Source: Salticus scenicus | Lineage: Eukaryota; Arthropoda; Arachnida; Araneae; Salticidae | Direction of reading: 5' to 3' | DNA length: 64,000 nt | NCBI GenBank assembly: GCA_963930645.1 | Contig: OZ005652.1 | Coordinates: 316,615,152 to 316,679,151, forward strand | In this document: positions 59,691 through 64,000 of the stretch, in pieces | How positions within the stretch are numbered: position 1 is the first letter of the stretch | Layout: each line of letters starts with the position of its first letter | Notes under the pieces: model-generated | The model's input: only the letters and a program-made list of their open reading frames with translations | The model's database searches: none | What the model was told of the DNA's origin: nothing | Made by a program: the position numbers and the translations under genes

Positions 59691-60117
59691 TCTCTCTTCT
59701 CAGCATCCTTCTCTCCATGTTCTGGAAGCGTGCTTCCCTTCGGTTTTCCTACAACCCAACCCAACCAAGTTCCATAATGTAAACTTCACCCCTCAAAACC
59801 CCTTCTCTCCAAGCATCCAACTCCACCCTCCATCATTTACAAATTACTCCCACCCGCATCTTTTCTATGGTTTAAGATCATCCTGACGTCACATAACAAT
59901 CTTCAGGTAAAGTCATCGATGACTCCTCCCACGAACGTCACGTAACATCCCGCCCCTGTGTGTGAGTGACGTCATGTTATAGGTCTTCAGGTGAATCCGA
60001 AGATGATGGAATTTTATCATCATTTCGCAGCGACCCCTAGTGGTTAAAACTTCACACAATATTCCGGGGAGTGATAAAAATTTTTCCTTTTCTCGGTTTT
60101 ACAGGAAGTCGTACAGA
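59690..60117 (+). promoter_or_regulatory. candidate Blimp-1 promoter and 5' untranslated exon
   Basis: This GC-richer, homopolymer-poor block contains two perfect TGACGTCA sites (59884-59891 and 59967-59974) and a half site ACGTCA (59935-59940), all typical CREB/ATF-type elements. It ends in CAGA|GTAAGT (donor at 60118), which could splice across 1059 bp to the acceptor at 61176 of the Blimp-1 coding exon. TTCAG|GTAAAG (59906) is another possible donor. The start site is not visible. The link to Blimp-1 rests on position and splice signals only. Confidence 0.45.
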
Positions 60118-60376
60118 GTAAGTGAGGGATGCTAGTAGTCTCCTCTTCGCCGACAAGTCATGAGGTAAACATGACATTATTGCTCCTATCCGTTATCCCT
60201 TTAAAAATGTTTGCTTTCGTGATAAGCTCCATTGGGACCTGTGTTCTAGATTCCACAGAAAAAAAAAAAAAAAAAATGCAGTTTATCGTGATAATTGCTT
60301 TTTTAAACGAATACATTATTTTTATTTTTTACGTGATTTTAAGCCGAGATTATTTGCAACCGTATATAAAAAAAAA

Positions 60377-60409
<33 letters not shown>

Positions 60410-61176
60410 TTGATTATATTTAAAAGTACATGAGAATTTTAAGCATAAGCGGAGCAGCAATTTACTAAATTTTATTAAATAAGAAAATTAGCAAAAAATA
60501 TCCATTTAATACGATATTGCATCCCGTTAAGTGCTAGATGTCTTTAAAAAAGTACTTAACATATCATCATATTTGTACGCACGCGTTTGTTTGTTTCAAA
60601 GAAAAGCATCATTATAATACTTTTAGAGAACTGATGTATTGTTTTGTTCAATGTATGTGGACTATCTTAATAACTTGAAAAAAGTTTGATCGAATCAACT
60701 ATGATTTGTTTTATTTTTTCTTCAGTAATATCTTTCACAACTTAAACGATTTACTTATGCATTTCTTCCGAAAGTTATTCCAAACTATTGTACATTTAAA
60801 AAGTAATTTGAAACAACTGATTAACCTCACAAAGTAATATATTGCTATATAATAAACCACAATCGTTTTGAATAATTATGCATAAAAACTTTATAAGCAA
60901 ACACCATAAATTGAAAAAGAAGATAAAGGCTCGTGCTTAATTATTACAACCCCAAAATAATTGTTGTTTGAAAAATTTATTATTTATTCATCACAATATC
61001 ATGTAAACTTGAACGTCTTCCTTCTTTTTTATTTCTTTCTCTCTTCTTATCAATTTTTAATGTGAATTTTATTTCTATAAAAATTTACGTCATCAAAACA
61101 GTTTTCAGGAAGAAAAAATATAAAAACCGTTTTAAAATGAACTTGCATTAATTACATCTCCAAATTACATTTTCAG
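60118..61176 (+). other. Blimp-1: candidate first intron of Blimp-1
   Basis: It begins GTAAGT and ends ACATTTTCAG. Between them the sequence is AT-rich, with an A-run at 60260-60276 and (AAT)n at about 60377-60410. The frame at 60129-60413 crosses these tracts and is not convincing. Confidence 0.4.
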
Positions 61177-61347
61177 GAACTTATAATGGACGATGGGTGC
61201 TGGAACCTGGAAGACATCCGAGAGGATGAGTTTGACCAGCTTGCCATCTACCGTGTGCCAGACCAACATGTGGAGAAAGACGATTCACGGAGCAGAGCCG
61301 AGGCTTCCCTGCCTAGAAATTTAACTCTTAGACTGAATAGTGAAGGG
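61177..61347 (+). CDS. Blimp-1: Blimp-1 / PRDM1 homologue, first coding exon
   Basis: Blimp-1 is a DNA-binding transcriptional repressor with an N-terminal PR (SET-related) domain and C-terminal C2H2 zinc fingers; it acts in the nucleus. This exon encodes only the start: ATG at 61186 (context ATAATGG, A at -3 and G at +4) and 54 residues up to a phase-0 junction. It is flanked by acceptor TTTTCAG (to 61176) and donor GTAAGT (61348). The acidic WNLEDIREDEFDQLAIY part and especially AEASLPRNL match the region just before the PR domain of vertebrate PRDM1, where the same AEASLPRNL string occurs. Codon use is balanced, unlike the AT-rich surroundings. The exon's first nine bases (61177-61185) are also open in this frame. 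The PR domain and fingers must lie beyond 64000. Identification is from remembered family sequence, not a search. Confidence 0.85.
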
Positions 61348-61509
61348 GTAAGTTTTGCAATTCTCTTTAAACGTTAAAATAAAATCATTTTCTGTGTTAC
61401 AACTGCCAAATATTACGATTTTTTTTAAACAACTTCTTCTAGTTATTTTTTATTTTTATTTTATTTTATTTTATTTTATTTTTTACCCCATTTAATTATA
61501 AAAACAGCT

Positions 61510-61548
<39 letters not shown>

Positions 61549-61749
61549 TCCTTTAAAAATTATTTCTGGTCCAAAGTTGTACTGTTTGGCAGATGTGCAA
61601 GTGTTTAATGAATTAAACTTGGGAAGAAGATGTGAGAGTGCGATAGAAGTTATTTATTTATTTATGTATAGTTATTTTTAAGAAGGTCTGGTCCAGTTAA
61701 CAGCGAATTTTCTACCCTAATGGGCTTAGAATCGATACGATCTTCTTCG

Positions 61750-62092
61750 TGATACGCTCGAATTTAGAAATATCTCATGAGAAAATCAACATTTTTAATC
61801 TCTGTTTTTTTTTTTATGCATCATTCCTAAAGCTTGTCTTCATTTACAGCCTTTAAAAAATTATTTCTAAAATATATAATAATATACATTTTTAAGCAAT
61901 AAAGTTCTCTGTAAAACTTCAAAGCTCTGAATAAAACTTTATCGCTTAAAAAAGATATGTAAATCTATATTTGGAAAAAAAAATTTTTTTTTTGAAAGAC
62001 AGTAAAAAAAGACAAGCTGCAGCAAGGTTGTATAAAAATTCGAAATTGAAAATTTTGATTTTCTCGTGAGGTATTTTTAAATTACGTATCTA
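61750..62092. mobile_element. foldback element with arms of about 165 bp
   Basis: The left arm (ATTTAGAAATATCTCATGAG, GAAAATCAACATTTTTAAT, AGCTTGTCTTCATTTACAGCC, TAAGCAATAAAGTTCTCTGT) returns in complement in the right arm up to about 62092, with the turn near 61918 (CTTCAAAGCTCTGA). The arms differ moderately. The element lies in the Blimp-1 intron and would form a long hairpin in the transcript. Confidence 0.7.
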
Positions 62093-62141
62093 TCATATGC
62101 TCATAGGTTAAACATCACTGTAGAAAACTCGCTGCTGTTTG

Positions 62142-62601
62142 ATTCTTAGGAGTGGACAATACCTAATCTCACAGCCAAAGCTCATGTTATTTTATGGGGA
62201 AATGTGTTTCTACAATTACTCATTACCTAATCTTAAATGCAGTTTCTACATTCAGGAAATTCACAGTCGTTAAATTAGTACTCGTTTTCACAAAAATGAT
62301 TTTTCACATTTTTAATATTTTATTTTCTAGCTACAAAATGGGGAAAAAAAAAAAAAATGCATTTAACTGTTTTTTTTTTTTTTTTTTTTTTTAAACTCAA
62401 AAATAAAATATTAAAAATTAACGAAAACTTTAAAAAACGGGTACTAATTCAACGGTTGTGGGTTTTCTGAATGTGAAAACGGAATTAAAATAATAATAAT
62501 AATAATAATTGAGGTAATGGGTAATTTAAAAACAAATTTTCCCATAAAATAACATGAGCCTTGGCTATTGGTGAGATTAGGTATTTTCTGCTCCTAAGAA
62601 T
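62142..62601. mobile_element. foldback element, family of 34.5-35.9 kb
   Basis: ATTCTTAGGAG (62142-62152) and CTCCTAAGAAT (62591-62601) are exact complements. The arms continue with AATACCTAATCTCAC, CTCATGTTATTTTATGGG, TACTCATTACCTAA-like and ACATTCAGGAAAT-like text, with the mirror copy from 62450. These are the same arms as copies A and B, but better preserved. Confidence 0.85.
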
Positions 62602-62628
62602 AGTTTATTTTTTTTTCGTAAATCAGTA

Positions 62629-62978
62629 CGCTGTAAAAAATTTCTGTAAATTTATTGAAATTTACAATAAAAATGAACACTCTGAAAAATTACAATAGCA
62701 CCCAGATAAAATAAAATAATAAAGATTCTCAATCTTTATTCTGTATTTTTATTTTTAAATGATTTAATTTCTAAATGAAAATTTAAATTGAATGATTTTA
62801 TTTCAAAAAAAGTATTAGAAATCACTTATATGTATATTCCCGTTAATAATTATTTAAATAATATTAATTACTGAAATTCATATATAAAATAATTTGTTTA
62901 ACATCTCTGTTTACTTTTCTCTGTCATTTTAAAGATAAATGATTACTAGTAATTTTTCTGTTGAAATTTTTAATAATG
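62629..62978. mobile_element. MITE, inverted copy of the 10.3-kb family
   Basis: TA at 62627-62628 and 62979-62980 flanks it. CGCTGTAAAAAATTTCTGTA at the left corresponds in complement to the right end of the 10316-10668 element. CTGTTGAAATTTTTAATAATG at the right corresponds to that element's left end. Confidence 0.75.
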
Positions 62979-64000
62979 TATTTCACAGAAGGAAGAAAAA
63001 AAAATAATAATAAAAAGAGTTTCAAATGCAGTAATATCTAATAGTTTTAGTTTTGTATAAAAGTATTAGAAACTTATTTTATATTTTAAAATGTTCAATT
63101 TTTAAAAACAGAAAAAAATGGCATATATAATCAATTTTTTTTTTTCTGTTTTACAATAGTAAAAACTAGTTACAGACTAATTCGTTTAAGAAACACTGAA
63201 ATGAAAAAATAGTTCAAATTAAATAATAAATAGGTGTCTTCGGATTTTTAAGACGCATTTTTAAATGGCTTTGCGTGCGTTCTTTAAAACACATTTATTT
63301 TATTTATGAAACTGCACATAAACCATAAAAAATTAATAATGCTATTAAAGATTATAGCTTTTTTAACCTTCTTTTTGCAATAAGATTTATTATCTCATGA
63401 TCGAGATTCTCTAACAGTGTTGTTTGCGATTGTTTGGGAAACTTAATTATAAAATTTTTAAATTTACAAGTAATTTGAATCAAAATTACAAATTTCAATT
63501 TCAAATGACGAAATTTCAATTAATTTTCTCTCAATTTAAAAATTACTATTTATTTATTTTATTTATTCATATTTTATTATATAATGTAAGAGAGAACATT
63601 CGTATTCAGTAAATGATAGCGCATGTTCAATATGCAAAAAACTAATATTAAAAAGAATTTTTAGTATTATTTATTTATTTATTTATTTATTTATATTTTT
63701 TTAAAGTCTAAATTTATAAGTTTCAATGAAATTTTTTAACATGCGGAACTAATATTAAAAATTTTTATTTGACTTGATAGTCTGATTTTATTAAAATGTA
63801 AATTTCATTAGAAGTTTTAAACATATGTAACTAATATTAGAAACATTTATTTAACTTAATGCTTACTTAAACATGTCTATTTGAAGCTAAAGACCTTAAT
63901 TTAATTAATCCTTTCTAAATTTCAATAAAAGCTTTTGAATTTGCCTAGCTAATTTTTAAAAAGTTATAATTATTAGATGTAAATCGATGCATATTATCCG

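Larger units (their letters stand above)
61348..64000 (+). other. Blimp-1: Blimp-1 intron, partial, rich in foldback elements
   Basis: It starts GTAAGT and continues past the window end. It holds (TTTTA)n near 61450-61480, a poly(A) of about 35 bp at 61511-61545 and three foldback-type elements between 61750 and 62978. From 62979 to 64000 there are only (TTTA)n at 63669-63695 and AT-rich DNA. No PR-domain exon is visible. Confidence 0.7.

Noticed and set aside
60129..60413. 94-codon frame downstream of the candidate promoter
   Set aside because: It starts after a strong splice donor and ends in poly(A) and (AAT)n-coded Lys and Ile, so it is most likely intronic.

Overview
This is a gene-poor, very AT-rich stretch of animal nuclear DNA. 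It is almost certainly from an arthropod, and a chelicerate such as a spider is my best guess (an inference from the tRNA-derived SINE types, not something I could test). It shows no bacterial operon structure, has very dense poly(A)/poly(T) and (TA)n tracts, and carries many short non-autonomous transposons. I see no rRNA, no functional tRNA gene and no CRISPR array.

Only one host gene can be named with confidence. A coding exon at 61177-61347 (+) encodes the extreme N-terminus of a Blimp-1/PRDM1 homologue, ending just before the PR domain. It has a clean acceptor and a GTAAGT donor. About 1 kb upstream, a GC-richer stretch (59690-60117) holds two perfect TGACGTCA sites and ends in a good splice donor, so it may be the promoter and 5' untranslated exon. 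The window ends inside the next intron. Two weaker minus-strand coding candidates (20643-20906 and 57803-57904) are unidentified.

The rest is a layered transposon landscape. From left to right: a hAT-like element nested in a tRNA-derived SINE (2.0-3.3 kb); diverged tandem repeats ending at a hAT-type terminus (4.7-5.6 kb); a CpG-rich island (5.6-5.8 kb); TA-flanked MITEs (6.2, 10.3, 13.3, 16.5-17.0 and 18.2-19.0 kb); a second hAT-like element (6.9-7.6 kb); complex tandem arrays (21.5-23.1, 25.3-27.0 and 28.1-30.7 kb), the last one interrupted by a MITE with repeated internal motifs; another hAT (31.6-32.1 kb); two adjacent foldback elements, one split by a piggyBac-like MITE (34.5-35.9 kb); further foldbacks (38.7, 42.3, 44.8 and 48.9 kb) and SINEs (39.8, 45.3, 45.8, 53.4 and 59.0 kb); a dead mariner nested in a piggyBac-like MITE (51.4-52.9 kb); and three foldback MITEs inside the Blimp-1 intron (61.7-63.0 kb).

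The most unusual signals are palindromic modules carrying hammerhead-ribozyme-like cores (a near-complete one at 56287-56468 and a degenerate head-to-head pair at 46002-46173), and the repeated pattern of one mobile element nested in another. The two nested cases with intact target duplications give a relative insertion order that can be read directly from the sequence.
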